From contig NZ_SIHY01000002.1 in the NCBI RefSeq assembly GCF_004320535.1, forward strand, positions 62,001 through 126,000: a stretch of DNA of 64,000 nt, given 5' to 3'. Positions 17,050-25,204 of this stretch are shown here, one piece after another. The notes under the pieces were generated by a model. It ran no database searches. It was given only the letters and a program-made list of their open reading frames with translations, and was not told where the DNA came from. This DNA comes from Arthrobacter sp. S41. GTDB taxonomy: Bacteria > Actinomycetota > Actinomycetes > Actinomycetales > Micrococcaceae. Each line of letters starts with the position of its first letter. Within the stretch, counting starts at the first letter, position 1. The translations under genes were made by a program, and so were the position numbers.

Positions 17050-18134
17050 GCAAGCAGAAGATCGAGGTTGCTGAGCAACCCATCGCTGCGTCTACTCAGA
17101 AGCAAGCAGAGAACTCCGGCACTTCACACCGTTCAGGTGGCCTAGTGCAGAACTTGATGCACGGACCGGCTGGCAGGAGCTTAGGCTTGGTGGTTGCCTT
17201 GGTAGTGCTGGTCCTCATCGGCCTGATTACCAGCGGTGATCGTTTCACTTCATCAGAAAACATGTTGGTGATCTTGCGGCACGCATCAATCATTGGTGTG
17301 CTGAGCATTGGTGTCACGTTTGTCATTACCGCGGGAGGCATTGACCTTTCGGTTGGTTCGGTACTGGGCCTGACCTCCGTGGTTGGTAGCCTCACCGCGG
17401 TGCAGGCTGCAGCTTCGGATTCCACCTGGCTCATCATGGTTGTGGTGTCGTTACTTGTTGGCGCTATTGCGGGACTAATCAACGGTGTCATCATTGCCTA
17501 CGGCAATGTGGTGGCCTTTATCGCCACGTTGGCGACCTTGGTTGCTGCTCGTGGTCTGGCAGAAATCATTTCCGAACGCCGCACCTTGCTGGTGACCAAT
17601 ACGGACTTCACCAAATTCATGCGCGCGGACTTCCTCGGAGTTCCCGTACTCGTGTGGATCTTCGCCTTGGTGGCTGCCGCAGGGTGGTTCTTGCTCAACC
17701 GAACCACCTTTGGACGACGCACCGTAGCCATCGGTGGCAACCTCGAAGCATCGCGTCTTGCCGGTATCAAGGTCAAGCGCCACATCGTTTCGCTCTATGT
17801 CTTAGTTGGTGTTGCTGCAGGTATCGCCGGGCTGATGATGATGGGCCGCACTACCTCGGGTACCTCAACCCACGGTTACCTCTACGAGCTGGACGCCATT
17901 GCCGCCGTAGTTGTTGGTGGAACCCTTCTGGTGGGTGGTCGAGGCACCATCATGGGTACCGTATTTGGTGTCCTGATCTTCAGTACGCTGACAAACGTGT
18001 TCACCCAGAACAACATGGACACCTCGGTTCAGGCCTTGGCCAAGGGAGCGATCATCGTCTTGGCAGTTCTACTGCAGCAGCGTTTCGCTTCCGGCAAGGT
18101 CCGTAAAGCCAAGAAGCTACCGCTCAAGGTATAG
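17046..18134 (+). CDS. sugar ABC transporter permease (RbsC type)
   Basis: A 362-residue permease starting at GTG within the ATPase stop (GTGA overlap), with AAGGGAAG upstream. A 40-residue polar N-terminus is followed by eight to ten hydrophobic segments. The ABC sugar-permease hallmarks TAGGIDLSVGSVLGL and GGTLLVGGRGTIMGTVFG are present. A Lys/Arg-rich tail lies in the cytosol. It is the last gene of the two-gene arm; a long-loop hairpin about 100 bases downstream may be its terminator. Confidence 0.92.
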   Translation: MSKQKIEVAEQPIAASTQKQAENSGTSHRSGGLVQNLMHGPAGRSLGLVVALVVLVLIGLITSGDRFTSSENMLVILRHASIIGVLSIGVTFVITAGGIDLSVGSVLGLTSVVGSLTAVQAAASDSTWLIMVVVSLLVGAIAGLINGVIIAYGNVVAFIATLATLVAARGLAEIISERRTLLVTNTDFTKFMRADFLGVPVLVWIFALVAAAGWFLLNRTTFGRRTVAIGGNLEASRLAGIKVKRHIVSLYVLVGVAAGIAGLMMMGRTTSGTSTHGYLYELDAIAAVVVGGTLLVGGRGTIMGTVFGVLIFSTLTNVFTQNNMDTSVQALAKGAIIVLAVLLQQRFASGKVRKAKKLPLKV

Positions 18135-18231
18135 TTCCAACCTGGCTTCCAACAATCCACGCGGAATATCCGATCACGCCATCGGGGCTGGCCCTTGATC
18201 AACGGCCGAGGATCTTGGAGGACTGCAAATA

Positions 18232-18297
18232 CACCCACCGACAAATGCGCGACGTCTTGAATCAGCCAGCGTATGCGTCGGTGGGTGGTGCGCCTTT
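18232..18297 (+). terminator. probable terminator after the sugar permease gene
   Basis: An 11-bp perfect stem (CACCCACCGAC / GTCGGTGGGTG, 18232-18242 with 18277-18287) with a 34-base loop and CCTTTT shortly downstream. Confidence 0.5.
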
Positions 18298-18647
18298 TAA
18301 TGTCGAGTCCAAAAATCGTTCCTGGGTGCGCCGTGCACGGAAGTGCGTGCCCTAGTTGGCCCGTTGTGGATTAAGCGCAGCTTCACTCGGCCAGTTCTCC
18401 GTCTACCGCTGAAGTCCTGAAACCGTCGTTGTCATAGACCCATACATGGACACATCCCTGCCCAATTAGCGGACCTAACGTCCTGGTGCCACGGCTCGGT
18501 TTGCGGCAAGCCGCGCTAGCCATGCAATTGTCTTGGACGCGCCTGCAGCCGGTGGATCACTCGTGGGTTGTAGTTCAGCAAACACTTACGGCGACACTTT
18601 TGGATGACTTCGAGGTGTTTCGTCGATTTTCGTGGTCTAATGAGTCG
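18298..18647 (+). other. gene-free leader of the ROK regulator gene
   Basis: About 350 bases without a convincing gene. The ROK frame is open back to 18486, but that extension has no family similarity. TCTAAT at 18636-18641 lies only six bases before ATG 18648 and could be a -10 box giving a leaderless message. A small GCGGC-AA-GCCGC hairpin lies near 18505. Nothing else is seen. Confidence 0.4.
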
Positions 18648-19847
18648 ATGAATGACATAAGTAATTTCAGTGGCCTCAGCGGTTCAGGCGCAAGTGAACT
18701 TTTTCAGATCCTTCGCGACGGGCGCCCACGCACTCGTACTGAACTCGCAGACATTATGGGGCTGGCTCGTTCAACAGTCACCCTGCGCATCGAAGCCCTC
18801 ATGGAGCTCGGACTCGTGGGTTACGTGGATGATGCCATTTCCACGGGCGGACGCCCCTCTACGCGCATTGCACTGAAGGCCGGAAGCAAGGTTGTTCTGG
18901 GGATTGATATCGGCGCTTCCCACGTCCGGGTGGCATTAACTGATCTACTCGGGCACAGGCTCAAAGAAGATGGTCAAAGCATTGAGGTTTCTAAGGGCCC
19001 GGAAATTGTGCTTGAAACCGCGGTAAAGATGGGTAAGAAACTCCTCAAAGACACCAAGCACTCCCCCGACGATCTGCTGTCCGTCGGCGTGGGCGTCCCA
19101 GGTCCAGTTGAATATCGCACCGGACGGCCATTCAACCCACCGATCATGCCTGGTTGGAACGGTTTTGACGTACCCGGCTTACTTAAAGATCACTTCCACG
19201 TCCCAGTTCTCGTAGACAATGACGTGAACATCATGGCACTGGGCGAACGCAATGCCTCGTGGCCAGATGTAGATAACATGCTCTTCGTCAAGATCGCCAC
19301 CGGTATTGGCTCCGGAATAATATCCAGCGGCAGACTCCAACGTGGTGCAGACGGTGTTGCTGGCGATATCGGACATATTCGCGTACACAACGGCACCGGC
19401 ATCCCTTGTCATTGCGGAAATCTAGACTGCCTCGAAGCCGTTGCCTCCGGCCCTGCTGTGGCAAAGAAGTTGCGTGCACTCGGTCATGACGCCAACACCA
19501 GCGACGATGTCATTGCACTGGTCAGCTCTGGCAACGCCGAGGCCGTACACGCCGTACGACAAGCTGGACGCGACGTTGGTGAGGTTCTCTCCGCTTGCGT
19601 GAGCCTGATCAACCCGTCAGTTATTGTCATCGGTGGCTCGATGACCCTTACCGGAGAACACTTTATTGCTGGCATCCGAGAAGTGGTCTATTCACGCGCA
19701 ATCCCGGTGGCCACCCAGCATTTGCGTATTGTGCAGTCAGGACCCGGGCTCGATGCCGGAGTGCTCGGTGCCTGCATGCTCGCCATTCACCATGCCATGT
19801 CGCCAAAACATATTGATGCGCTCGTCAACGGACTTAAGTCCGACTAG
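18648..19847 (+). CDS. ROK-family transcriptional regulator
   Basis: A sugar-responsive regulator of about 399 residues. The N-terminal winged helix-turn-helix (RTRTELADIMGLARSTVTLR, then STGGRPSTRI) is followed by a ROK domain with the phosphate loop VLGIDIGASHVRVAL, the sugar-site DNDVNIMALGE and the zinc motif CHCGNLDCLEA. ATG 18648 is chosen because the HTH begins about 25 residues later and upstream codons are unlike the family; there is no Shine-Dalgarno. It lies between the transporter arm and the exported isomerase gene, so it probably controls both arms and that gene. Confidence 0.9.
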   Translation: MNDISNFSGLSGSGASELFQILRDGRPRTRTELADIMGLARSTVTLRIEALMELGLVGYVDDAISTGGRPSTRIALKAGSKVVLGIDIGASHVRVALTDLLGHRLKEDGQSIEVSKGPEIVLETAVKMGKKLLKDTKHSPDDLLSVGVGVPGPVEYRTGRPFNPPIMPGWNGFDVPGLLKDHFHVPVLVDNDVNIMALGERNASWPDVDNMLFVKIATGIGSGIISSGRLQRGADGVAGDIGHIRVHNGTGIPCHCGNLDCLEAVASGPAVAKKLRALGHDANTSDDVIALVSSGNAEAVHAVRQAGRDVGEVLSACVSLINPSVIVIGGSMTLTGEHFIAGIREVVYSRAIPVATQHLRIVQSGPGLDAGVLGACMLAIHHAMSPKHIDALVNGLKSD

Positions 19848-19861
19848 ATCAACAACCTTTC

Positions 19862-19928
19862 GTCGAATTTCGACAACTTTTGCTTGACAGGCGACAGAGA
19901 TCAAAAATAGTGTTAGCTCCGTCACATG
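19862..19928 (+). promoter_or_regulatory. promoter and putative ROK operator of the exported isomerase gene
   Basis: A perfect 13-base palindrome GTCGAATTTCGAC (19862-19874) is followed by TTGACA (19884-19889) and, after 18 bases, TAGTGT (19908-19913). The -10 overlaps a 20-base element (19909-19928) that recurs at the ATPase promoter with 16 of 20 identical bases. Confidence 0.55.
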
Positions 19929-19953
19929 ATTTATGCGCTGGTGCTTGTCGCAT

Positions 19954-19974
19954 CTAGCGTTTACGGAACGCTAG
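19954..19974 (+). promoter_or_regulatory. leader hairpin before the exported isomerase gene
   Basis: An 8-bp stem CTAGCGTT / AACGCTAG with a 5-base loop lies immediately upstream of the AAAGGCG ribosome site. It may be a message stabiliser or a further operator. Confidence 0.4.
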
Positions 19975-19986
19975 AAAGGCGTCACT

Positions 19987-20919
19987 ATGTGCTTCGGATT
20001 TAATGCTCCCGCCGCCCTCAAACGCTCACTGGAGCAAAAGGAGGTGGGCCGCCGCGGATTCCTCACTGGAGCCGCTGCTCTAGGCGCCACCATCGGTCTG
20101 GCCGGAATGGGGGTAGCCCCAGCAATTGCGGCACCGACCGGGCGCCGCCCAGTACCACCGGGACTGATCAGCATCCAGATGTACACCCTTCGTTCAATCA
20201 TGAATGGTGAAGGCGTTGACCAGACGCTGGCAGCACTAGCCGACTACGGATACACCAAAATTGAGCTAGCTGGGTTCTATGGACGTACCGCCGAGCAATT
20301 GCGCGGCACCCTCGACTCGCTAGGCATCACGCCCTCCTCCAGCCACAGCGGCATGAGCGCTTCGCCAGCCGCACTGGAAACGAAGCTCGCCGATGCACTC
20401 ACGTTGGGACAGAGCTACATCAACGTTCCATATCTGGTTTCCAGCAATGGAGATGACTGGCGCCGCTGGGCCGACCAAATGAATGAGGAAGCAGCTGCCG
20501 CTGCAGCTGTCGGTCTGAAATACGGATATCACAACCACGCCCACGAATTCACCACCGACCTTGGTGGCGGGCTGACCCCATGGGATGTCTTCACTAGCCG
20601 TCTGGATCCAAGTCTGGTGCACCTGGAAGTTGATCTGTACTGGGCAGTGACCGGTGGTGTCGGAGTGGGAGCGAAGGATCCTATCCAGTTTGCCATCGAC
20701 ACGATTGCGCAGGCTCCGCAAGAGACGTTGCAGTACCACGTCAAAGACCGCGATCTCTCCGGTGACTTTGCGGACCTAGGCACGGGAGCCATCGACTTCT
20801 CGCGTATCTTCTCCGCACACCGGCCGAAGGAATTTGTTGTGGAGAACGACAGCCCTGATGTCACTCCGCTGCAGACTGCGGAGGTTGGTTTCAATTATCT
20901 GCGCAAGCTGCGTTTCTAG
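19987..20919 (+). CDS. Tat-exported sugar phosphate isomerase/epimerase-family TIM barrel
   Basis: A 310-residue xylose-isomerase-like barrel with a twin-arginine signal: GRRGFLTGAA at residues 21-30, hydrophobic core to about 46, and AIAAP as the cleavage region. Metal-ligand candidates are Glu in KIELAGFYG, His in YHNHAHEF, Asp in LEVDLYW, and Glu in FVVENDSP; YHVKDRD is also typical. The Tat route suggests that the protein folds and acquires its metal in the cytosol, then acts outside. It has its own promoter after the ROK gene and shares an element with the transporter promoter, so it probably acts on the same substrate before uptake. The exact reaction is unknown. Confidence 0.85.
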   Translation: MCFGFNAPAALKRSLEQKEVGRRGFLTGAAALGATIGLAGMGVAPAIAAPTGRRPVPPGLISIQMYTLRSIMNGEGVDQTLAALADYGYTKIELAGFYGRTAEQLRGTLDSLGITPSSSHSGMSASPAALETKLADALTLGQSYINVPYLVSSNGDDWRRWADQMNEEAAAAAAVGLKYGYHNHAHEFTTDLGGGLTPWDVFTSRLDPSLVHLEVDLYWAVTGGVGVGAKDPIQFAIDTIAQAPQETLQYHVKDRDLSGDFADLGTGAIDFSRIFSAHRPKEFVVENDSPDVTPLQTAEVGFNYLRKLRF

Positions 20920-20929
20920 AAGCTAAACG

Positions 20930-20959
20930 TTTGGCCAGGCACTTATGTGCCTGGCCAAA
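20930..20959. terminator. bidirectional terminator
   Basis: A 13-bp perfect stem (TTTGGCCAGGCAC, 20930-20942 with 20947-20959) and 4-base loop, followed by TTCTTTT. It separates the sugar locus from the convergent TPR/dapB genes. Confidence 0.85.
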
Positions 20960-20977
20960 TTCTTTTCAAACTAAAAG

Positions 20978-21430
20978 CTACTTGCTAACTTTCTCGGCTT
21001 CGCGCCATAGTCCAATCGCGGTGCGCATGGAGGTTCGAGCCCGACCTTTATCGCCACAGGCTTCGTAGGCCAGGGCCAAACGGTACCAAGATTTCCAGGA
21101 CTCTGGGTTCTCTTCAACGTCACGCTGATGATTGGGGAAATCTTCGTCTGCAGCGGAACGAATAATACGGCCCGACGGCTTTCGGGGCAGGTCCTTAGGC
21201 AGTTCGCCCGAGGCGGCCAAGGATTTACCCATCTTCTCGGTACGTAGCCCAAAGAGGATTTCACGAATCAGGATCCAAACGCAGAGCGCAGGAATGACTA
21301 AGATCGCCACACCCATGAGCTGAGCAATCAATACGCCTGAGCCCATAAAGCGGAAGGCCTGAGTGAAGGTCATGCCGATGTACAAGGCAAAGAGCAGGAG
21401 TATCCCGCCGACCCAAAGCTTGGTTTTCAC
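20978..21430 (-). CDS. small membrane protein with C-terminal TPR-like motif, coupled to dapB
   Basis: 150 residues: two hydrophobic helices (about 6-28 and 33-60) and then a cytosolic part. The C-terminal stretch WKSWYRLALAYEACGDKGRA resembles one tetratricopeptide helix pair. Its ATG overlaps the dapB stop by four bases, so it is translationally coupled. I believe similar genes follow dapB in related actinobacteria, but their role is not known. A scaffold or adaptor at the membrane is only a guess. Confidence 0.75.
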   Translation of the reverse strand: MKTKLWVGGILLLFALYIGMTFTQAFRFMGSGVLIAQLMGVAILVIPALCVWILIREILFGLRTEKMGKSLAASGELPKDLPRKPSGRIIRSAADEDFPNHQRDVEENPESWKSWYRLALAYEACGDKGRARTSMRTAIGLWREAEKVSK

Positions 21431-22185
21431 TGTCCGAGCTCCAAATATCCGTCTAGGCCATAGGTCAGTCCTGGGCGCGACTCTACGGTTCGCAGTCCCA
21501 ACAAGACCCCTGGCATGAACGAAGCACGGTCAAAGGAATCGTGACGCAAAGTCAGCTGTTCTCCTTGGCCGCCAAGAAGTACTTCCTGATGTGCCACCAG
21601 CCCACGCAGTCGAACCGAATGTACATGGATGCCGTCCACTACCGAGCCGCGAGCGCCATCAAGCTGAGTTTCGGTGGCATCGGGGCTGGCTGGAACTCCG
21701 GCAGCTTCACGTGACTTCGCCACGAGTTCGGCAGTACGCACTGCTGTTCCGCTGGGAGCATCAACCTTGTTCGGGTGATGCAATTCAATAATTTCTACAG
21801 ATTCAAAGTACTTTGCTGCGGTGGCAGCGAAGGCGCTGGCCAGCACCGATCCCAGAGCGAAGTTTGGTGCGATCAACACACCGGTCTGCGGACTCTTGTC
21901 CAGTAGCGCTTCAAGCTCAGCCCGGCGTTCGTCATCCCACCCGGTGGTTCCGACCACTGCGTGCAGGTGATTCGCCACCGCGAAGCGAACGTTGGCTTCG
22001 GTAGCATCCGGAACCGACAGATCAACCACGTGGGTTGCTCCCGCCTCAAGAATCTGAGCGAGGTCATCGCCTCGACCTAAACTGGCTACTAATTCCATGT
22101 CGGCAGCTTCGTTAACGGCCTTGACCGCTTCGGCTCCCATTCGTCCGGCCGCACCGAGCACGGCTACCTTGATCTGTGCACTCAT
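21427..22185 (-). CDS. dapB: 4-hydroxy-tetrahydrodipicolinate reductase
   Basis: Second step of the diaminopimelate/lysine pathway, reducing the product of DapA with NAD(P)H. From ATG 22185 there are 252 residues. The Rossmann motif is VAVLGAAGRMG, the catalytic segment is ELHHPNKVDAPSGTA with the conserved His-His and Lys, and the C-terminal dimer domain follows. A 30-codon upstream extension is rejected because the Rossmann strand starts six residues after this ATG. dapA is 9 kb away on the same strand, separated by the sugar locus. Confidence 0.94.
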   Translation of the reverse strand: MSAQIKVAVLGAAGRMGAEAVKAVNEAADMELVASLGRGDDLAQILEAGATHVVDLSVPDATEANVRFAVANHLHAVVGTTGWDDERRAELEALLDKSPQTGVLIAPNFALGSVLASAFAATAAKYFESVEIIELHHPNKVDAPSGTAVRTAELVAKSREAAGVPASPDATETQLDGARGSVVDGIHVHSVRLRGLVAHQEVLLGGQGEQLTLRHDSFDRASFMPGVLLGLRTVESRPGLTYGLDGYLELGQ

Positions 22186-22380
22186 GAGCTTAAGCCTATC
22201 GTTTTCGTCGGCTCCCTCTAGCCAACAATGACGTGCCCGCCTCACCATTCCGTAATGCCGGTGATCATTGAACATCCAAATAATTTGAATCGGTGGCTGC
22301 TCTACGGCCAGTCCAGCTTGTTTTGCCCCGCAACTCGGGGAAAAATAAGCTTCAGGAACCTCCGAACAGTGAGCAGGGCT

Positions 22381-22791
22381 ATGGGTCAGAAAATGGGACG
22401 TTTAAGTCTAGGCATCAGTGTCATACTGGTTGCCACCTTCGCTGTGACATCGTGCGGGTCAGATACCGAACCGATTTCGCTGTCCGATCAAGAACTCGCC
22501 GACGTAGTCAACGTAGTTCAAGAGCAGGGAACCGTCATTGATGGCGCATCCTGTCAGGTCGAAATTTTCCGCATTGAAGCTTCCACCACTTATGGCTGGG
22601 CCACCTGTGCACCGGCCGAAGAGAGCGATCCTCAAGCAGTCGCCCAGGCAGATGCCTTCCCATTCCGCATCGATGGTGACAAGCTACGTCGCCCCGATGA
22701 AGGCGGTAACTATGCGAAGGACGTAGAGAAGCTTTTCCCTGAAGATCTACGTTCGGCCATCACCCAGCACGCCACGGGGGCCACCGGATAG
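22381..22791 (+). CDS. small lipoprotein of unknown function
   Basis: 136 residues from ATG 22381. The signal peptide ends in VTSCGSD, a plausible though not ideal lipobox. The mature part is acidic, with two Cys residues besides the anchor (GASCQVEIFR, TTYGWATCAP) that could pair. No family is recognised. It is divergent from dapB and 81 bases ahead of the hydrolase gene. The frame is open upstream to 22228, but that part is not signal-like. Confidence 0.65.
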   Translation: MGQKMGRLSLGISVILVATFAVTSCGSDTEPISLSDQELADVVNVVQEQGTVIDGASCQVEIFRIEASTTYGWATCAPAEESDPQAVAQADAFPFRIDGDKLRRPDEGGNYAKDVEKLFPEDLRSAITQHATGATG

Positions 22792-22872
22792 GTTTTGCGG
22801 CAGTTGATGAAGTAAACGGTGGGTGAGCAATCCTGCTGTTGTTTAAAGGTTTGTGAGCGCACATCTAGCGCC

Positions 22873-23619
22873 ATGAAAGGCCACGTGCGTCACGAATATT
22901 TTGGGCAGTTGCCCTCTACCCTCAATACCCGTCTGTCCGTTCGGGTTGCCGGAACCGGACCGGACGTAGTTCTCATTCATGGGTTGGGAGCTTCCAGCAG
23001 ATACTTCACTCCCCTAGCAAATATCCTTGCGAGGAAATATCGGGTCATCGTTCCGGAGCTACCGGGTCACGGCAAGAATTTAGATGACGGCCGTCCGGTA
23101 ACTGTAGCCCGGTTTGCCCACGAAGTTGCCCTGGCCCTTCGTGAGCTGAAAGTTGAAAAGGCAATCGTTCTCGGCCATTCAATGGGCGCCCAAGTCTCCA
23201 TCGAACTTGCGCGAACCTGGCCTACATTGGTCAAGCACCTGCTTGTCGCAGCCCCCTCGGTTTACGACCGGGAAGCCACGCTGTTCCGGCAAGCACGCCG
23301 ACTGATCCAAGACTTTCCTCACGAGCTGAACTCGGTCAAAGCCATCTTGCTAGTTGACTATCTTCGCTGTGGCATTCCGTGGTGGGCCAAGAGTTGCGAG
23401 CAGATGTTGGGTTACTCCACCATTAATCTGCTCAAGACCGTCACCTGTCCGATCGATGTTCTCTGCGGTACTCGAGATCCATTATCTCCGCCAGAATTTG
23501 GTGTACGTCTGATCGCCGGAATTGAACGCGCCAAGCTGACCATCATGAAACAAGGCGCCCACGGTTTCAATTTTTCTCATGCGCCCGAGATAGCCAGGAT
23601 TATTGACGCTGCCAATTAG
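22873..23619 (+). CDS. alpha/beta hydrolase
   Basis: About 248 residues with the canonical fold: oxyanion motif VLIHGLGASS, nucleophile elbow GHSMGAQ (Ser), acid in CGTRDPLSPP and His in KQGAHGFNF near the end. The lid region contains an unusual CGIPWWAKSCEQM stretch. ATG 22873 is preferred; a GTG at 22819 would add 18 residues, and neither start has a good ribosome site. The substrate is unknown; lipase or esterase-type activity is likely. A strong terminator follows. Confidence 0.8.
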   Translation: MKGHVRHEYFGQLPSTLNTRLSVRVAGTGPDVVLIHGLGASSRYFTPLANILARKYRVIVPELPGHGKNLDDGRPVTVARFAHEVALALRELKVEKAIVLGHSMGAQVSIELARTWPTLVKHLLVAAPSVYDREATLFRQARRLIQDFPHELNSVKAILLVDYLRCGIPWWAKSCEQMLGYSTINLLKTVTCPIDVLCGTRDPLSPPEFGVRLIAGIERAKLTIMKQGAHGFNFSHAPEIARIIDAAN

Positions 23620-23641
23620 CTAGCTAACGGCCTGAAGCAAG

Positions 23642-23686
23642 AAAAACCGCGGTATCCCTGCTCTTAGCTGGGATACCGCGGTTTTT
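23642..23686. terminator. bidirectional terminator
   Basis: A 17-bp perfect stem (AAAAACCGCGGTATCCC and complement, 23642-23658 with 23670-23686) between the convergent hydrolase and M16 peptidase genes, ending in TTTTT. Confidence 0.9.
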
Positions 23687-23694
23687 CATAGGAC

Positions 23695-25065
23695 CTATAG
23701 ACCCAGAGCGGCCTCGTCTTCGAACGGACCGACAACGGTGATGACTCGGTCCTTGGCGGCCAGTTCCTGAGCGAGCTCTTGAACTTGCTTGGCGGACACC
23801 GCGTTCACCTTGTCCAAGGCTTCATCGATGTCTTGGAATTCGCCGGTAACCATCTCTGCGCGTGCAAGACGCGACATACGGCTTCCCGGATCCTCCAGAG
23901 CCAGTACAGTGCCGCCAGCAAGCTGACCCTTAGCTTGGGTTAGCTCGGCTTCAGTGATTCCCTCGCTGGCCAACCGATCCAATTCAGCACCGAGCAACGT
24001 GATGACTTCGCCAGCCTTAGCCGGTGCGCATCCGGCATACATGCCGAAGTAACCTGCATCTGTGTAAGCGGCCGAGAAGGAATAGGTTGAGTACACCAGT
24101 CCACGCTTTTCGCGGATTTCCTGGAACAAACGTGAGCTCATTCCCCCGCCCAGCACGGCGTTGAGGACGGCCAAAACCTGACGGCGCTCGTCATGCCCGG
24201 TGATGCCAGCGCAGCCCATGATGATATTGGCCTGTTCCACTGGACGGTTGACGACTTCAATGCCAGCCCTTGAGGTGATCTGCGCCGGTTGCGCCGCACG
24301 TCGCGGTTCAGGCACGGCCAGCGGATCTAGATCCCAGCCAGCTTCACCCAGGGCTTCAAGCACCATGGTGCACAACGTGTCATGCTCTAGCGAGCCAGCG
24401 GCGGTAATGATCAGTTCGCTCGAACGATAATGGGCGCGGTAGTGCTCCATCACTGCTTCACGGCTGATGTTGTTGATTTCTTCTGGGGTGCCACCAATCG
24501 GGCGACCCAGTGGGTGCTCCCCCAAGACTCGGGCAACAAAACGTTCGTGGGCTACGTCTGTCGCATCATCAGCGTCCATCGCCAATTCCTCGATGATGAC
24601 GCCGCGTTCCTGCTCCAGCTCTTGTGGGTCAATGACTGCCGAGGTGACCATGTCTGCGATGACATCTAGTGCCATCGGCAGATCGGTATCGAGTACCCGT
24701 GCGTAGTAGCAGGTCGATTCCTTGGCGGTTGCGGCATTTGATTCGCCGCCCACAGCATCAAATGACTGCGCGATCTCCAAAGCGGAACGCTTTTTTGTTC
24801 CCTTGAACAACAGGTGCTCTAGGAAGTGGGTTGACCCGTAGTGGCCAGCCTCTTCATCGCGTGAGCCCACTGGAACCCAGAAGCCTACGGTAGTTGAGCG
24901 TTGTCCGGGCATGGCTTCAGTAAGTACGCGAACGCCGCCAGGCAAGATACTGCGCCGGACTTCAGAGCCGCCCTCTCCGCGGTGGACCAAGGTAGGGTCC
25001 GCCGGGTCTGTCGGAGAGAACTGATTTGTCTCCACCGAATGCAACGGCAATGGAATCATGGCCAC
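23695..25065 (-). CDS. M16-family zinc metallopeptidase (processing-peptidase type)
   Basis: A 456-residue pitrilysin-family peptidase. The inverted zinc motif HFLEH is at residues 80-84, with the downstream Glu in ERGVIIEELAMD and the C-terminal domain phrase RGLVYSTYSFSAAY. The size fits the bacterial MPP-like peptidases that lie next to pnp in actinobacteria. Here about 5.7 kb of other genes separates it from pnp. It probably acts on peptides or imported segments in the cytosol. Met1 and Met3 are both possible starts; AAGGACG lies upstream. Confidence 0.92.
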   Translation of the reverse strand: MAMIPLPLHSVETNQFSPTDPADPTLVHRGEGGSEVRRSILPGGVRVLTEAMPGQRSTTVGFWVPVGSRDEEAGHYGSTHFLEHLLFKGTKKRSALEIAQSFDAVGGESNAATAKESTCYYARVLDTDLPMALDVIADMVTSAVIDPQELEQERGVIIEELAMDADDATDVAHERFVARVLGEHPLGRPIGGTPEEINNISREAVMEHYRAHYRSSELIITAAGSLEHDTLCTMVLEALGEAGWDLDPLAVPEPRRAAQPAQITSRAGIEVVNRPVEQANIIMGCAGITGHDERRQVLAVLNAVLGGGMSSRLFQEIREKRGLVYSTYSFSAAYTDAGYFGMYAGCAPAKAGEVITLLGAELDRLASEGITEAELTQAKGQLAGGTVLALEDPGSRMSRLARAEMVTGEFQDIDEALDKVNAVSAKQVQELAQELAAKDRVITVVGPFEDEAALGL

Positions 25066-25204
25066 GAATATACGTCCTTAAATCTTCAGAAATAAGCCTG
25101 TTCAGGGCTTGGAACTTTGCTCTCATTCTCCCACAGAACGGTGGGGCGCAAGCAACCGCCAAGCAGTGCACTTGCCGGTGAAACGTCAGCTATCGGCACG
25201 AATT

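Noticed and set aside
18486-18647. N-terminal extension of the ROK regulator
   Set aside because: The extra 54 residues lack similarity to ROK regulators, and a -10-like box (TCTAAT) lies inside; ATG 18648 is preferred.
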